DNA of 64,000 nucleotides from Phenylobacterium parvum (GCF_003150835.1 NZ_CP029479.1:1178001-1242000), one strand, 5' to 3'. Shown: positions 36,332-48,565, counted from the first letter of the stretch. Notes: generated by a model from the letters alone, not told the origin. Numbers and translations are program-made.

Positions 36332-38017
36332 GTGACCCTTCGCCTCGCCATCGTCGGACGGCCCAATGTCGGCAAGTCGACCCTTTTCAACCGGCTCGCA
36401 GGCAAGCGGCTTGCGATTGTCGACGACCGCCCGGGCGTCACCCGGGATCGGCGCTTCGGCACGGGCCGGATCGGCGACCTGGACCTCGAACTGATCGACA
36501 CCGCCGGCTTCGAGGACGTTACGGACGAAAGCCTTGAGGCCCGGATGCGGGCCCAGACCGAGGCCGCTATCCGCGAATGCGACGTGGCCCTGTTCGTGAT
36601 CGACTCCCGCGTCGGGATCACCCAGCTCGACGAGATTTTCGCCGACGTCCTGCGTCGCCATGACCGGCCGGTCATCCTGGTGGCGAACAAGGCCGAGGGC
36701 CGCCGCGGCGATGACGGCGTCAACGAGGCCTTCCGGCTGGGCCTCGGGGAGCCGATCGCCATCTCGGCCGAGCATGGCGAGGGCCTTGCCGACCTCTACG
36801 CGGCCCTGCGTGAGTACGCCGCCGAGGAAGACGATGCCGCGGACGCCGACCCCGCCGAGTATGAGTCGGCGCTTGCAGCGGAGGCGGAGGCTGCCAGCGA
36901 GGACGGGGAAGGGGAGGCGGACGAAGGCCCCGTCGACGACCGACCCCTGCGCATCGCGATCGTCGGCCGTCCCAACGCCGGTAAGTCAACCCTGGTCAAC
37001 CGCCTGATCGGCGAGGACCGCTTGCTGACGGGACCCGAGGCCGGGATCACCCGCGACGCCATCCCCGTCGACTGGTCCTGGGGAGGACGCACCGTCCGCC
37101 TGGTCGACACGGCGGGGCTTCGGCGCAAGGCCAGGGTCCAGGAGGGGCTGGAAAAGCTTTCCACCGCCGATACCATCCGGGCCATCACCTTTGCCGAAGT
37201 GGTCCTGGTGGTCATGGACGCCACACACCCGCTGGAGATCCAGGACCTCCAGATCGCCGACCTCGTGGAGCGTGAGGGACGGGCCATCGTCTTCGTCCTC
37301 GCCAAATGGGACCTGATCGAGGAGCCCCAGGCGCGCCTCGCAGAGATCCGCGAATCCCTCGACCGCCAGTTGCCCCAGGTGCGGGGCGCCCCTCTGGTGG
37401 CCCTCTCGGCGGAGACGGGCCGGAATGTCGACCGGCTGATGCCGGCTGTCTTCAAGGTCCACGAGAACTGGTCGACCAAGGTCAAGACCCGGGACCTGAA
37501 CGACTGGCTGGCCATGGCCATCCAGCGCCATCCGCCGCCGGCCGTGAACGGGCGCCGGGTGCGGCCCAAGTACATGGCCCAGACCAAGGCCCGCCCGCCG
37601 ACCTTCGTGATGTTCGCCACCCGTGCGGACCAGTTGCCTGACCACTATCGCCGCTACCTGGTCCACGCCCTGCGGGAGAGCTTCGACCTTCCCGGCGTGC
37701 CCATCCGGCTGAGCGTGCGGTCGAGCCGTAATCCCTTTGTCGACGGGCCGTCGCCGCAGTCGGGTTCCTCAGGCGGAAAGCCCCGCACTGCGGCCCGCAA
37801 GGCGGCTTCGTCTAGCCGCCCAGCCGCTTCGGGCAAGACGCCGTCCAAGCCTTCCGCCAAGACATCCGCGAAGTCACCCGCGAAGGGCGGTTCCAAAGGG
37901 GTTGTGGGCCGAAAGGTCGCCGGTCCCAGGTCGCCCGCCAAGGGCGCCGCCGGCCGGTCGGTCAGGCCGAAGTCGCCGGGGCCTCGCGGTCGGCCTTCCA
38001 GGCCCGGAAAGACCTGA
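36332..38017 (+). CDS. der: GTPase Der (EngA) with long basic C-terminal tail
   Basis: A 561-residue tandem GTPase needed for 50S ribosome assembly. G domain 1 has GRPNVGKSTLFN, DTAGFE and NKAE; G domain 2 has GRPNAGKSTLVN, DTAGLRRKA and the later AKWD. A KH-like domain follows (MAQTKARPPTFVMFATR, SVRSSRNPF). Unusually, about 90 further residues are nearly all Lys, Arg, Ser, Ala, Pro and Gly, resembling histone H1 tails. The typical family length is 440-500. The GTG start lies 9 bases after bamB. The 3' end overlaps the convergent SDR gene by 56 bases. Confidence 0.95.
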   Translation: MTLRLAIVGRPNVGKSTLFNRLAGKRLAIVDDRPGVTRDRRFGTGRIGDLDLELIDTAGFEDVTDESLEARMRAQTEAAIRECDVALFVIDSRVGITQLDEIFADVLRRHDRPVILVANKAEGRRGDDGVNEAFRLGLGEPIAISAEHGEGLADLYAALREYAAEEDDAADADPAEYESALAAEAEAASEDGEGEADEGPVDDRPLRIAIVGRPNAGKSTLVNRLIGEDRLLTGPEAGITRDAIPVDWSWGGRTVRLVDTAGLRRKARVQEGLEKLSTADTIRAITFAEVVLVVMDATHPLEIQDLQIADLVEREGRAIVFVLAKWDLIEEPQARLAEIRESLDRQLPQVRGAPLVALSAETGRNVDRLMPAVFKVHENWSTKVKTRDLNDWLAMAIQRHPPPAVNGRRVRPKYMAQTKARPPTFVMFATRADQLPDHYRRYLVHALRESFDLPGVPIRLSVRSSRNPFVDGPSPQSGSSGGKPRTAARKAASSSRPAASGKTPSKPSAKTSAKSPAKGGSKGVVGRKVAGPRSPAKGAAGRSVRPKSPGPRGRPSRPGKT

Positions 38018-38717
38018 CTCCGGTGGGCTGTCCCGGATCGGACAGCGCCAGTTCCACGACCATCGGCCCGATCTCGGCGGGATCGGGAAGGGTGGAGGGA
38101 TCCTCTCCGGGATAGGCCTCAGCCCGCATCCGCGTGCGCATGGCGCCGGGATCGAGGATCGCCGCGCGCACGGGTGTGTTCTCCAGTTCGTCGGCCCAGG
38201 CCCGGACGATGGCCTCCATGGCCGCCTTTGAGGCGCTGTAGGGCCCCCAGAAGGCCCTGGGCGCACCTGCCCGGCTGGAGGTGACAAAGACAGCCCTGCC
38301 GGCCTCCGAGGCCTTCAGCAGGGCTTCCATGGACCGGATGAGGCGCCAGGAGGCGGTGGCGTTGACCAGCATGACCCGGTCCCACAATCCCGGCTCCACA
38401 TGGCTGACCGGGGTCATGGCCCCAAGGACGCCGCCGGCGTGCAGCAGGATGTCCAGGCGACCGAACCTCTGGTGCAGGGCGTAGCCGAGGGTATCCAGCC
38501 CGGCCGGCTCGGCCAGGTCGAGGGGGACAAGGGTCGCGCGCCGACCTGTCCGGGCGAAGATCTCGTCGTCGAGGGACTCCAGCGCGCCCTGGGTCCGGGC
38601 GGTGGCGACGACGTGGGCGCCGGCGTCAGCGAGGGCGAGGGCCGAGGCCCGGCCTATGCCCCGCGAGGCGCCGGTCACAAGGGCAATCTTGTCATTCAGG
38701 GGAAGTGCGGCGGTCAT
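37962..38717 (-). CDS. short-chain dehydrogenase/reductase (SDR)
   Basis: A 251-residue classical SDR: the NAD(P)-binding TGASRGIG motif near the start, the NAG-like motif (HAGGVLG), and the catalytic Ser in FVTSSRAG followed by YSASK. The substrate cannot be assigned; the best guess is an oxidoreductase of lipid or polyol metabolism. Its last 18 codons overlap the end of der on the opposite strand. It is 8 bases from the transporter gene upstream of it and may form an operon with it. Confidence 0.9.
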   Translation of the reverse strand: MTAALPLNDKIALVTGASRGIGRASALALADAGAHVVATARTQGALESLDDEIFARTGRRATLVPLDLAEPAGLDTLGYALHQRFGRLDILLHAGGVLGAMTPVSHVEPGLWDRVMLVNATASWRLIRSMEALLKASEAGRAVFVTSSRAGAPRAFWGPYSASKAAMEAIVRAWADELENTPVRAAILDPGAMRTRMRAEAYPGEDPSTLPDPAEIGPMVVELALSDPGQPTGVRSFRAWKADREAPATSA

Positions 38718-38725
38718 GCGCCCCC

Positions 38726-39742
38726 TTAGCCCGTTGCGGGCGAGGCGTCACCCTCCGCGCCGGGCCGCTCGCCGTATCTCTGGGCGATGACGGCGACCAC
38801 CATCAGCTGGATCTGGTGGAAGACCATCACGGGCAGCAGGACAAGGCCGAGTGCGTCTCCGGGGAACAGCACCCCGGCCATGGGCACCCCGCTGGCGAGG
38901 CTCTTCTTGGACCCACAGAAGACGAGGGTGATCTCGTCCGGGGTCGACAGGCGCGCGGCCCGTGCGGCGGCGAGGGTGAGGCCCAGGACCAGGGCGAGGA
39001 GCACGCTGCAGACGAGGATGAGCCGTGCGATGTCCAGGGCGCCCAGGCGGCTCCAGAGCCCCCCAGTGACGGCATCGGAGAAGGCGGCGTAGACCACCAG
39101 GAGGATGGAGCCCCGGTCCAGCCGCGACAGGCTTTTGGCGTGGCGGGCGACGAACCTCCCGATCCAGGGCCGAAGGAGGTGCCCAGCGAGGAAGGGCGCC
39201 AGGAGTTGGAGCAGTATGGCCTGCAGGCCCTCGAGAGGGATCCCGCCGCTACCGCTCCTGTGCAGGAAGAGGCCCGCCAGCACCGGCGTCAGGAAGATGC
39301 CGATCAGGTTCGAGGCCGTGGCTGCGGCCACAGTCGCCGCCACATTGCCCCGGGCGATGGCCGTGAAGCCGATGGACGACTGGATGGTCGAGGGAAGGCA
39401 CCCCAGGAAGATCACGCCAGGCGCGAGGCTGGCGGGCAGGATCCAGGCGGGTAGACCTGCGGCGGAGAGGGCCAGGACAGGAAAGAGAAGGAAGGTCGAG
39501 GCCAGGACAAGGGCGTGGAGCCGCCACTGGGTCGCTCCGGCGATCACCGCCTCACGCGACAGCCGCGCGCCATGCAGGAAGAAGACCAGCCCGATGCCGA
39601 CCTTGACCGCGACGTCCAGGATGGGCCGGACCTCCCCCCGGGCGGGCACGAACGAGGCCAGGATCACCATGCCAAAGATCAGCATGAGGTAGCCGTCCGG
39701 CCGCAGCCGGGCGAGCCACCCCGCGCCGGCCGGCGAGGTCAC
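38726..39742 (-). CDS. bile acid:sodium symporter-family (YfeH-like) transporter
   Basis: A 338-residue membrane protein with about ten hydrophobic segments. The motif FLGCLPSTIQSSIGFTAIARGN is the Na+-binding crossover region of the BASS family, and VFCGSKKSLASGVPMAGVLF is the second crossover. The YfeH/SLC10A7 subgroup has no firm substrate. The start overlaps the purF stop by four bases; linkage to purF is by position only. Confidence 0.9.
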   Translation of the reverse strand: MTSPAGAGWLARLRPDGYLMLIFGMVILASFVPARGEVRPILDVAVKVGIGLVFFLHGARLSREAVIAGATQWRLHALVLASTFLLFPVLALSAAGLPAWILPASLAPGVIFLGCLPSTIQSSIGFTAIARGNVAATVAAATASNLIGIFLTPVLAGLFLHRSGSGGIPLEGLQAILLQLLAPFLAGHLLRPWIGRFVARHAKSLSRLDRGSILLVVYAAFSDAVTGGLWSRLGALDIARLILVCSVLLALVLGLTLAAARAARLSTPDEITLVFCGSKKSLASGVPMAGVLFPGDALGLVLLPVMVFHQIQLMVVAVIAQRYGERPGAEGDASPATG

Positions 39743-41223
39743 GCGTCAACCAGGAAGGACAACTGGCGCTCGGCGACGGCGTTACGACCCTCGGCAATCT
39801 CACGGTCGAGAAGGCGGGTCGGATAGTCGCCGGTGAAATAGTGGTCGGTGAACTGGGGGTTCGCCGGGTCCCGGGCCCCCGCCTCCATGGCCCAGTAGAG
39901 CCCGTCGACGGACAGGAAGCCCATCGAGTCCACGTTCAGGATTCGGGCGATGTCCTCGACGCTGTGCTGGGCGGCGAGGAGGTTTTCCCGGTCAGGCATG
40001 TCGATGCCGTAGAAATCCGGCCACTGGATCGGCGGCGAGGCCGACCGGAGGTGGACCTCGGCGGCGCCCGCCTCGCGGACCATCCGGACCACACGGATGG
40101 AATTGGTGCCGCGGACGATGGAGTCGTCGATCAGCATCACCTTCTTGCCGGCCAGGACGGCGCGGTTCGGGGACAGCTTCATCCGCACCCCGGTCTCGCG
40201 CGCCCCCTGGGTGGGTTGGATGAAGGTCCGCCCCACATAGTGGTTGCGGATGATGCCCATCTCGAAGGGCAGGCCGGCCTCCTGGGCAAACCCCAGGGCG
40301 GCGGGGACGCCGGAATCCGGCACGGGCACCACCACGTCTACGTTCGCGGGCGTCTCCATGGCCAGTCGACGGCCCATCCGCTTGCGGACTTCATAGATCG
40401 ACTTGCCGTTCACGACGCTGTCAGGACGGGCGAAATAGACGTACTCGAAGATGCAGGGTCGGGCCCGGGCGGCGGGGAAGGGGCGCAGGCTCTGGATGCC
40501 GTCGTGGTCGATGATCACCATTTCGCCGTGTTCGATATCCCGAACGAACCGGGCGCCGATCATGTCGAGGGCGCAGGTCTCGGAAGCCAGCACTGGGTGT
40601 CCGTCGAGGTCGCCCAGGACCAGCGGGCGGATACCCAGCGGATCGCGGACGCCGATCAGCTTCTTGTTGGTGATGGCCACCAGGGCGTATCCGCCCTCGA
40701 TCTCGCGCAGGGCGTCGATGAAGCGGTCGACGAGGCGCGGTCGGCGCGAGCGGGCGATCAGGTGCAGGATGACTTCGGAGTCCGAGGTGGACTGGAAGAT
40801 CCGACCCTCGGCCACCAGTTGCTGGCGAAGGGTCAGGAAGTTGGTCAGGTTGCCGTTGTGCGCCAGGGCGATGCCGCCGGTGTCCAGGTCGGCGAACATG
40901 GGCTGGACGTTGCGGATGACGCTGCCGCCCGCCGTGGAATAGCGGGTATGGCCAATGGCGAAGGCGCCGGGCAGGCGGGTCGTCAGGTCGCCGCCGGCGA
41001 AGGCGTCGCCGACATAGCCCATGTGCCTCTCGGTGTGGAAACCGTTCCCGTCAAAGCTTGCGATGCCGCAGGCTTCCTGACCGCGGTGCTGCAGGGCGTG
41101 CAGTCCCAGGGCGGTCACCGCCGAGGCGTCCTCGACATCAAAGACCCCGAAGACACCGCATTCAAGCCGCGGGGCGTCGTCGTCAGGATCCCGGGGTGAC
41201 CATCGATCGGCGGGGGTCTTCAC
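39739..41223 (-). CDS. purF: amidophosphoribosyltransferase
   Basis: First step of purine synthesis: PRPP plus glutamine to phosphoribosylamine. The 494-residue enzyme has an N-terminal propeptide ending before the catalytic Cys22 (LECGVFGVF), glutaminase signatures (GHTRYSTAGG, ALAHNGNLTN) and the PRPP-binding loop VMLIDDSIVRGTNS. The propeptide must be removed for activity. It overlaps cvpA by four bases, a conserved order. Confidence 0.97.
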   Translation of the reverse strand: MKTPADRWSPRDPDDDAPRLECGVFGVFDVEDASAVTALGLHALQHRGQEACGIASFDGNGFHTERHMGYVGDAFAGGDLTTRLPGAFAIGHTRYSTAGGSVIRNVQPMFADLDTGGIALAHNGNLTNFLTLRQQLVAEGRIFQSTSDSEVILHLIARSRRPRLVDRFIDALREIEGGYALVAITNKKLIGVRDPLGIRPLVLGDLDGHPVLASETCALDMIGARFVRDIEHGEMVIIDHDGIQSLRPFPAARARPCIFEYVYFARPDSVVNGKSIYEVRKRMGRRLAMETPANVDVVVPVPDSGVPAALGFAQEAGLPFEMGIIRNHYVGRTFIQPTQGARETGVRMKLSPNRAVLAGKKVMLIDDSIVRGTNSIRVVRMVREAGAAEVHLRSASPPIQWPDFYGIDMPDRENLLAAQHSVEDIARILNVDSMGFLSVDGLYWAMEAGARDPANPQFTDHYFTGDYPTRLLDREIAEGRNAVAERQLSFLVDA

Positions 41224-41843
41224 CAGGGCGTCTCCGCTGCCTTGTCGCGATCAGGGGGCGTGGCGTTCTCATATCCCCGGGCCGGGCCCGTGTCACCCTC
41301 GGCGCTTCCGCCAAGGGCGTCCCCGACGGCATCCCCCACCCGGGGGGCCCATCGGCCCGCAAGATCCAATCCCTTGGGGGCCAGGGTGCGGATCAGGCCG
41401 GCGGACCGTTCCGTCAGGGGGAAGAATACCGAGCCCTTAAGCCACTCCGGCCTCTGGCTATCGGGTGTCGCGGCGGTGAAGATCAGGTTGCACACCCCCA
41501 GGAACAGGACGGCGCGGACAAGCCCGAACCCGAATCCCAGCGCGCGGTCCAGGGCGTTGAGGAGCCGGGCCTGGCGGACGCCGCCTGAGAGCCCGTTCCC
41601 GAGCATCCGGAGGATGAGGTAGGCCCCGGCGAAGATGATGAGGAAGGCGAGGGGCGCCGCAGCCCAGTCCGGGTCCAGGCGGGCCTCGATGAGCGGCTCC
41701 AGGTGCCGGAGGCCGAGGATGGCGGCTACGACCGCGAGGATCAGGGAGACAAGGGACACCAGCTCCCGCACTGCGCCCTGCAGGTAACCCAGGCCGGCGG
41801 AAGCCAGCAGGATCGCCAGGACGATGAGGTCGAAGGGGATCAT
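41220..41843 (-). CDS. cvpA: CvpA family membrane protein
   Basis: A 207-residue protein with three or four hydrophobic segments in the first 120 residues (FDLIVLAILLASAGLGYLQG, LVSLVSLILAVVAAILGLR, LAFLIIFAGAYLILRMLG) and a variable soluble tail. CvpA is needed for colicin V secretion in E. coli and is linked to envelope stress tolerance. The cvpA-purF pair is widespread. It overlaps both radA and purF by four bases. Confidence 0.93.
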   Translation of the reverse strand: MIPFDLIVLAILLASAGLGYLQGAVRELVSLVSLILAVVAAILGLRHLEPLIEARLDPDWAAAPLAFLIIFAGAYLILRMLGNGLSGGVRQARLLNALDRALGFGFGLVRAVLFLGVCNLIFTAATPDSQRPEWLKGSVFFPLTERSAGLIRTLAPKGLDLAGRWAPRVGDAVGDALGGSAEGDTGPARGYENATPPDRDKAAETPW

Positions 41844-43213
41844 CCGAGGCTCGTCCAGCCGCCTTCGCCGATCCGCGCCACGGCGTCAGCGAGGCGCGCG
41901 GCCCCGGACAGCCTGAGGGCGCCGGCGTCGATGTCCCTGGGCCCCAGGGCCTGGCGGAAGCCCAGCTTGGCCGCTTCGCGCACCCGGGCCTCCGTCCGGC
42001 TGACCGCCCGGATCTCCCCGGACAGGCTGATCTCGCCAAAGACCACGCAGTCCTGGGGCAGGGCGACATCCAGGGCCGAGGAGGCCAGCGCCGCCGCCGC
42101 GGCGAGGTCAGCCGCAGGTTCGCTGATCCTCAGGCCCCCGGCGACGTTGAGGTAGACGTCCCGCGCGCCCAGCGAGAGACCGCAGCGGGCCTCCAGGACG
42201 GCGAGGACCATGGCCAGCCGCCCGGAGTCCCAGCCCACGACCGCCCGCCGGGGCGTGCCGTAGGCGGACGGGGCGACGAGGGCCTGGAACTCGACAAGAA
42301 CCGGGCGCGAGCCCTCGATGCCGGCGAACACCGCCGCCCCCGCTGAGCGCTCGCCAGAGGTATCCAGGAAGAGGGCGGAGGGGTTGGCGACCTCACGCAG
42401 GCCGGCGTCTCCCATCTCGAAGACGCCGATCTCGTCCGTGGCCCCGAACCGGTTCTTGACGCCCCGGAGGACCCGGAAGGGATAGCCCCGTTCGCCCTCG
42501 AAGGTCAGGACGGCGTCGACAAGGTGTTCAATGACCCGTGGGCCTGCGATGGCGCCTTCCTTGGTCACATGGCCCACCAGGATGACGGCGACGCCCTCCT
42601 TCTTGGCCAGGCGGACCAGTTCGGCCGAAGCTGCCCGCACCTGGGTCACCGAGCCTGGGGCGGCGTCATGCGCGTCGCTCCAGAGGGTCTGGATGGAATC
42701 GATCACCACCAGGTCGAATTTCGAGCGCTTGAGTCCATCGAGGACGTTGCGCAGGCTGGTCTCGGCGGCCAGCTGGACCGGCGCAGCGCCCAGCCCCATC
42801 CGCTGGGCCCGGCTTCGGACCTGGTCGACCGACTCCTCGCCGGAAATGTAGGCGCAGTTCGCCCCCCGGGTGGCCGCGGCGGCCACTGCCTGCATCAACA
42901 GGGTCGACTTGCCGACGCCCGGGTCGCCGCCGACCAGGATGGCCGAGCCGCGCGCCACGCCGCCGCCGCAGACCCGGTCAAACTCCTCGATCCCGGTCTG
43001 GATGCGGGGCAGGGCCCGGATCTCGCCGGACAGGCCCTGGAAATCCAGTCCGCGCGTCCGGGACGGACGGCTGGCGGGCAGGGCGCCCGGGGGGCGAAGT
43101 CCGCTCTCCTCGACCATGGCGTTCCAGGTCCCGCAGGCGGGACACTGGCCGCTCCAACGGCCCTGGGAGGCGCCGCAGGACTGGCAGACATAGGTGGCGC
43201 CGTCTCTGGCCAT
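41840..43213 (-). CDS. radA: RadA/Sms DNA repair ATPase
   Basis: A 457-residue recombination ATPase that branch-migrates D-loops. It has the N-terminal zinc motif (Cys10, Cys13, Cys24, Cys27), the Walker A GGDPGVGKST, the KNRFG motif (LRGVKNRFGATDEIG) and the C-terminal Lon-like domain (RRAVVGWDSGRLAMVLAVLE). All expected parts are present. It forms the head of the radA-cvpA-purF operon. Confidence 0.96.
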   Translation of the reverse strand: MARDGATYVCQSCGASQGRWSGQCPACGTWNAMVEESGLRPPGALPASRPSRTRGLDFQGLSGEIRALPRIQTGIEEFDRVCGGGVARGSAILVGGDPGVGKSTLLMQAVAAAATRGANCAYISGEESVDQVRSRAQRMGLGAAPVQLAAETSLRNVLDGLKRSKFDLVVIDSIQTLWSDAHDAAPGSVTQVRAASAELVRLAKKEGVAVILVGHVTKEGAIAGPRVIEHLVDAVLTFEGERGYPFRVLRGVKNRFGATDEIGVFEMGDAGLREVANPSALFLDTSGERSAGAAVFAGIEGSRPVLVEFQALVAPSAYGTPRRAVVGWDSGRLAMVLAVLEARCGLSLGARDVYLNVAGGLRISEPAADLAAAAALASSALDVALPQDCVVFGEISLSGEIRAVSRTEARVREAAKLGFRQALGPRDIDAGALRLSGAARLADAVARIGEGGWTSLG

Positions 43214-43260
43214 GGGGGTCTCCTGATTCGCCCGCCGGTCTCAGTCTAGACCGGCTTGCG

Positions 43261-44322
43261 TCAGGAGCGGACATAGCGCCTCCGGGCGCGGCCGCTCAGG
43301 CGCACCAGGCACTCGTGCGCCACCGTGTCAGTCGCCGCCGCCAGGTCGTCGACCGGCAGGTTGGGGCCCATGAGCTCAATGCGGTCGCCTGGCCGGGCCG
43401 GGGTGTCCCCGATCTCTATGGCCAGCAGGTCCATGTTGATGATCCGGACCGGGCGCCGGGCGCCGGCGAACCAGGCGGACGCCCGTCCACCGCCCCGCCG
43501 GAGCAGCCCGTCGGCATAGCCAGCCGCGGCGACGGCGATCCGCAGGGGCTGGGTGACCTGTAGGCCGGATCCGTAGCCCAGCCACTCGCCGGGCTCGACC
43601 GTTCGGACGTAGAGGATGGGAGCATCCAGGGTGGCCACGGCCTCAATCCTGGGATCGGGGGTCTCGAAGGGTCCGCCGCCAAACAGGCTGACCCCCGGCC
43701 GGACCATGTCGAAGCGCCATTCCGTGCCCAGGAAGAGGCCGGCTGAGGCGGCCAGGCTGGCCGGGAGATCGGGGAACAGGCCGCGCGCCGCCCGGAAACG
43801 TTCCAGCTGGACCTGGTTGCGCTTGGCCCCCGCCTCCGCCGCCGAGCCCAGGTGGCTCATCAGCAGGACTGGCTGGAGGACAGGGTCACCGACCAGGGTG
43901 GACAGGTCGGCCGGCGAGAGGCCCTGGCGGTTCATGCCCGTGTCGACGTGCAGGCCCACCGGGAAGTCGCCCCCGGCGGCGCGCGCCGCGGCGACCTGTC
44001 CGGGGTCAGCCAGGAGGGGAATGAGTTGGGATCGACGGACCCGGTCGGCGGTTCCCGGCACAAGCCCATCGAGCACGAAGATTCGGGCCGGACGCGCCGG
44101 TCCGAGGGCCCGTCGGAGAGCCTCCCCCTCATCAAGGCGGGCGACAAAGAAGGACCTGGCGCCGGCCTCCCAAAGCGAGAGGGAGACCTGGCGGGCGCCG
44201 AGCCCGTAGCCATCGGCCTTGACCACCGGCGCGGTTTCCGCCGGGCCGGCGACCGCGGACAGGGTCCGGTAATTCCGGTCCAGGGCGGAGAGGTCAACCG
44301 TCAGTCGTGCGCGGTGCGGCAT
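43261..44322 (-). CDS. alr: alanine racemase
   Basis: Makes D-alanine for peptidoglycan. The 353-residue PLP enzyme has the cofactor Lys35 in VVKADGYGLGA, the central VGLHVDTGMNRQG motif and the catalytic Tyr region AAAGYADGLLRR, where most enzymes have GYGDG. A catabolic or other fold-III racemase remains possible, but length and motifs fit Alr. It lies 32 bases from dnaB. Confidence 0.93.
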   Translation of the reverse strand: MPHRARLTVDLSALDRNYRTLSAVAGPAETAPVVKADGYGLGARQVSLSLWEAGARSFFVARLDEGEALRRALGPARPARIFVLDGLVPGTADRVRRSQLIPLLADPGQVAAARAAGGDFPVGLHVDTGMNRQGLSPADLSTLVGDPVLQPVLLMSHLGSAAEAGAKRNQVQLERFRAARGLFPDLPASLAASAGLFLGTEWRFDMVRPGVSLFGGGPFETPDPRIEAVATLDAPILYVRTVEPGEWLGYGSGLQVTQPLRIAVAAAGYADGLLRRGGGRASAWFAGARRPVRIINMDLLAIEIGDTPARPGDRIELMGPNLPVDDLAAATDTVAHECLVRLSGRARRRYVRS

Positions 44323-44354
44323 GGCGCCGACATAGCCAAACCGGCGCCCCGGGG

Positions 44355-45845
44355 CTAGCGGATGTCGTAGCGGCCGGGATCGCGGGCCAGGTTCCCGAAC
44401 TTGGTGATCTCTTCGGTGTAGGAGAGCTTCACCGTCCCGATCGGGCCATGGCGTTGCTTGCCGATGATGATCTCTGCCATGCCGGCGACCCGGTCCATGT
44501 TTTCCTGCCAGGTCAGGTGCTCGGCCGTGCCCTCGCGGGGTTCCAGGCGCGAGAGGTAGTAGCTCTCGCGATAGATGAACATGACCATGTCGGCGTCCTG
44601 CTCGATGGAGCCGGATTCCCGCAGGTCGGAGAGCTGGGGCTTCTTGTCCTCGCGGTTCTCGACCTGACGGGACAGCTGGGCGAGGGCGATCACCGGGACG
44701 TTCAGTTCCTTGGCCAGGGCCTTCAGGCTCTGGGTGATCATCGAGACTTCCTGCACCCGGTTGTCGTTGCGGTTGTCCCCCGAGGTGATCAGCTGGAGGT
44801 AGTCTACGAAGATGGCGTCCAGGCCGTGCTGGCGCTTCAGCCGCCGTGCCCGGGCCGCCAGCTTGGCGATGGACAGGCCGCCTGTGGCGTCGATGTGCAG
44901 GGGGGCATCCTGGATCTCGAGGGCGGCCTCCCGGATCCGGGCGAATTCAGACGCGTCGATCTCGCCCTTTCGCAGCCGATCGCCCGAGACGCCCGAGACT
45001 TCGGCCAGGAGACGCATGGCCAGCTGTTCGGCGGACATTTCGAGGGAGAAGAAGGCGACCACGCCTCCGGACACCGTCTTCCTGGACCCGTCAGGCTGGG
45101 GCTCCCAGGCATAGTGGCGGGCGATGTTGAAGGCGATGTTGGCGGCGAGCGATGTCTTCCCCATGGAGGGGCGGGCCGCAAGGATGACGAGGTCGGAGGG
45201 GTGCAGGCCGCCGATCTTCTGGTCCAGGTCGATCAGACCGGTCGAAACTCCCGCCAGCCCGCCGTCGCGCCTGTGGGCCTCGGCGGCCATTTCCAGGGCG
45301 CCGCCCAGGGCGTCGACGAAGGAGATGAAGCCCTGGGACGCCCCGCCAGTCTCCGCCAGGGTGTAGAGACTGGCTTCGGCGGCCTCGATCTGCTCCATCG
45401 CGGTCTGGGCGTCCTCGGGGGCCTGCGCCCGGACGGTGATCTCCCCGCCGATCCGGATCAGGTCCCTGCGCAGGGCCAGGTCATAGATGGCGCGGGCATA
45501 GTCCGGGGCGTTGGCCGCCGGCGGGGCCCGGTCGACGAGATCGGCGAGGTAGCGCACTCCGCCCAGGGCCTCGAAGGCGGGATCCCGGCTGAACTGCTCG
45601 GCCAGCAGGATGGGCTCGGCCAGCTGGCCCTTTCGGATCTGGGTCTGGATGGTGGCGAAGAGCCGCTGGTGGAAGGGCTCGTAGAAGTGCCGCGGCTCCA
45701 GGTTGTCGCCCAGGCGCTCAAAGGCGGCGTTGTCGTAGAGCAGGGCCCCCAGCAGGGCCTGTTCCGCCTCCACATTCGCGGGGGGGTGCGGGATGTCCAC
45801 GTCGTTGACGGGAGAGACGAGATCGAGAGCCGGAGCGAGCGCCAT
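44355..45845 (-). CDS. dnaB: replicative DNA helicase
   Basis: The hexameric helicase that drives the replication fork. The protein has the N-terminal domain (PANVEAEQALLGALLYDN), the Walker A region AARPSMGKTSLAANIA, FFSLEMSAEQLAMRLLAE, the Walker B DAIFVDYLQLI and QLSRQVENREDKKPQLSDLRESGSIEQDAD. No intein interrupts it. The ATG 45845 is taken as start; in-frame GTG at 45863 and 45881 are alternatives with no better ribosome binding site. Confidence 0.97.
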   Translation of the reverse strand: MALAPALDLVSPVNDVDIPHPPANVEAEQALLGALLYDNAAFERLGDNLEPRHFYEPFHQRLFATIQTQIRKGQLAEPILLAEQFSRDPAFEALGGVRYLADLVDRAPPAANAPDYARAIYDLALRRDLIRIGGEITVRAQAPEDAQTAMEQIEAAEASLYTLAETGGASQGFISFVDALGGALEMAAEAHRRDGGLAGVSTGLIDLDQKIGGLHPSDLVILAARPSMGKTSLAANIAFNIARHYAWEPQPDGSRKTVSGGVVAFFSLEMSAEQLAMRLLAEVSGVSGDRLRKGEIDASEFARIREAALEIQDAPLHIDATGGLSIAKLAARARRLKRQHGLDAIFVDYLQLITSGDNRNDNRVQEVSMITQSLKALAKELNVPVIALAQLSRQVENREDKKPQLSDLRESGSIEQDADMVMFIYRESYYLSRLEPREGTAEHLTWQENMDRVAGMAEIIIGKQRHGPIGTVKLSYTEEITKFGNLARDPGRYDIR

Positions 45846-45922
45846 CCCTACAGGATAGCTCACCGGCCTCACCCGGGTCACGGACCGCCCGGATGGGATG
45901 CACAGGAATTGTCAGCCTGTGG

Positions 45923-45959
45923 AAAAGCTAGGCCGGGCCCGGGGTGTCCGGGCCCGGCC
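45923..45959 (-). terminator. intrinsic terminator of the TonB-dependent receptor gene
   Basis: A 12-bp perfect GC stem (GGCCGGGCCCGG / CCGGGCCCGGCC) with a 5-base loop, followed on the minus strand by TAGCTTTT. It lies 7 bases after the receptor stop. Confidence 0.75.
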
Positions 45960-45965
45960 AGGGCC

Positions 45966-48398
<2,433 letters not shown>

Positions 48399-48507
48399 TG
48401 AAACTTCGGGATGAAGAAATCCGGGCGGCAATCTAGGGTGCGTTGCAGCAAACCTATGTCACAAAAAGGCAACATCTAGCGAGCCAAAGACCCTCCTGCG
48501 CGTACGG

Positions 48508-48539
48508 AAAAGGGCGCGGAACTTTCGATCCGCGCCCTT
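48508..48539 (-). terminator. terminator of the rpsF-rpsR-rplI operon
   Basis: An 11-bp perfect stem (AAGGGCGCGGA / TCCGCGCCCTT) with an 8-base loop and TTTT on the minus strand, 26 bases after the rplI stop. Confidence 0.8.
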
Positions 48540-48565
48540 CAGGTCTTGGGGATGGCTCGGAGGGA

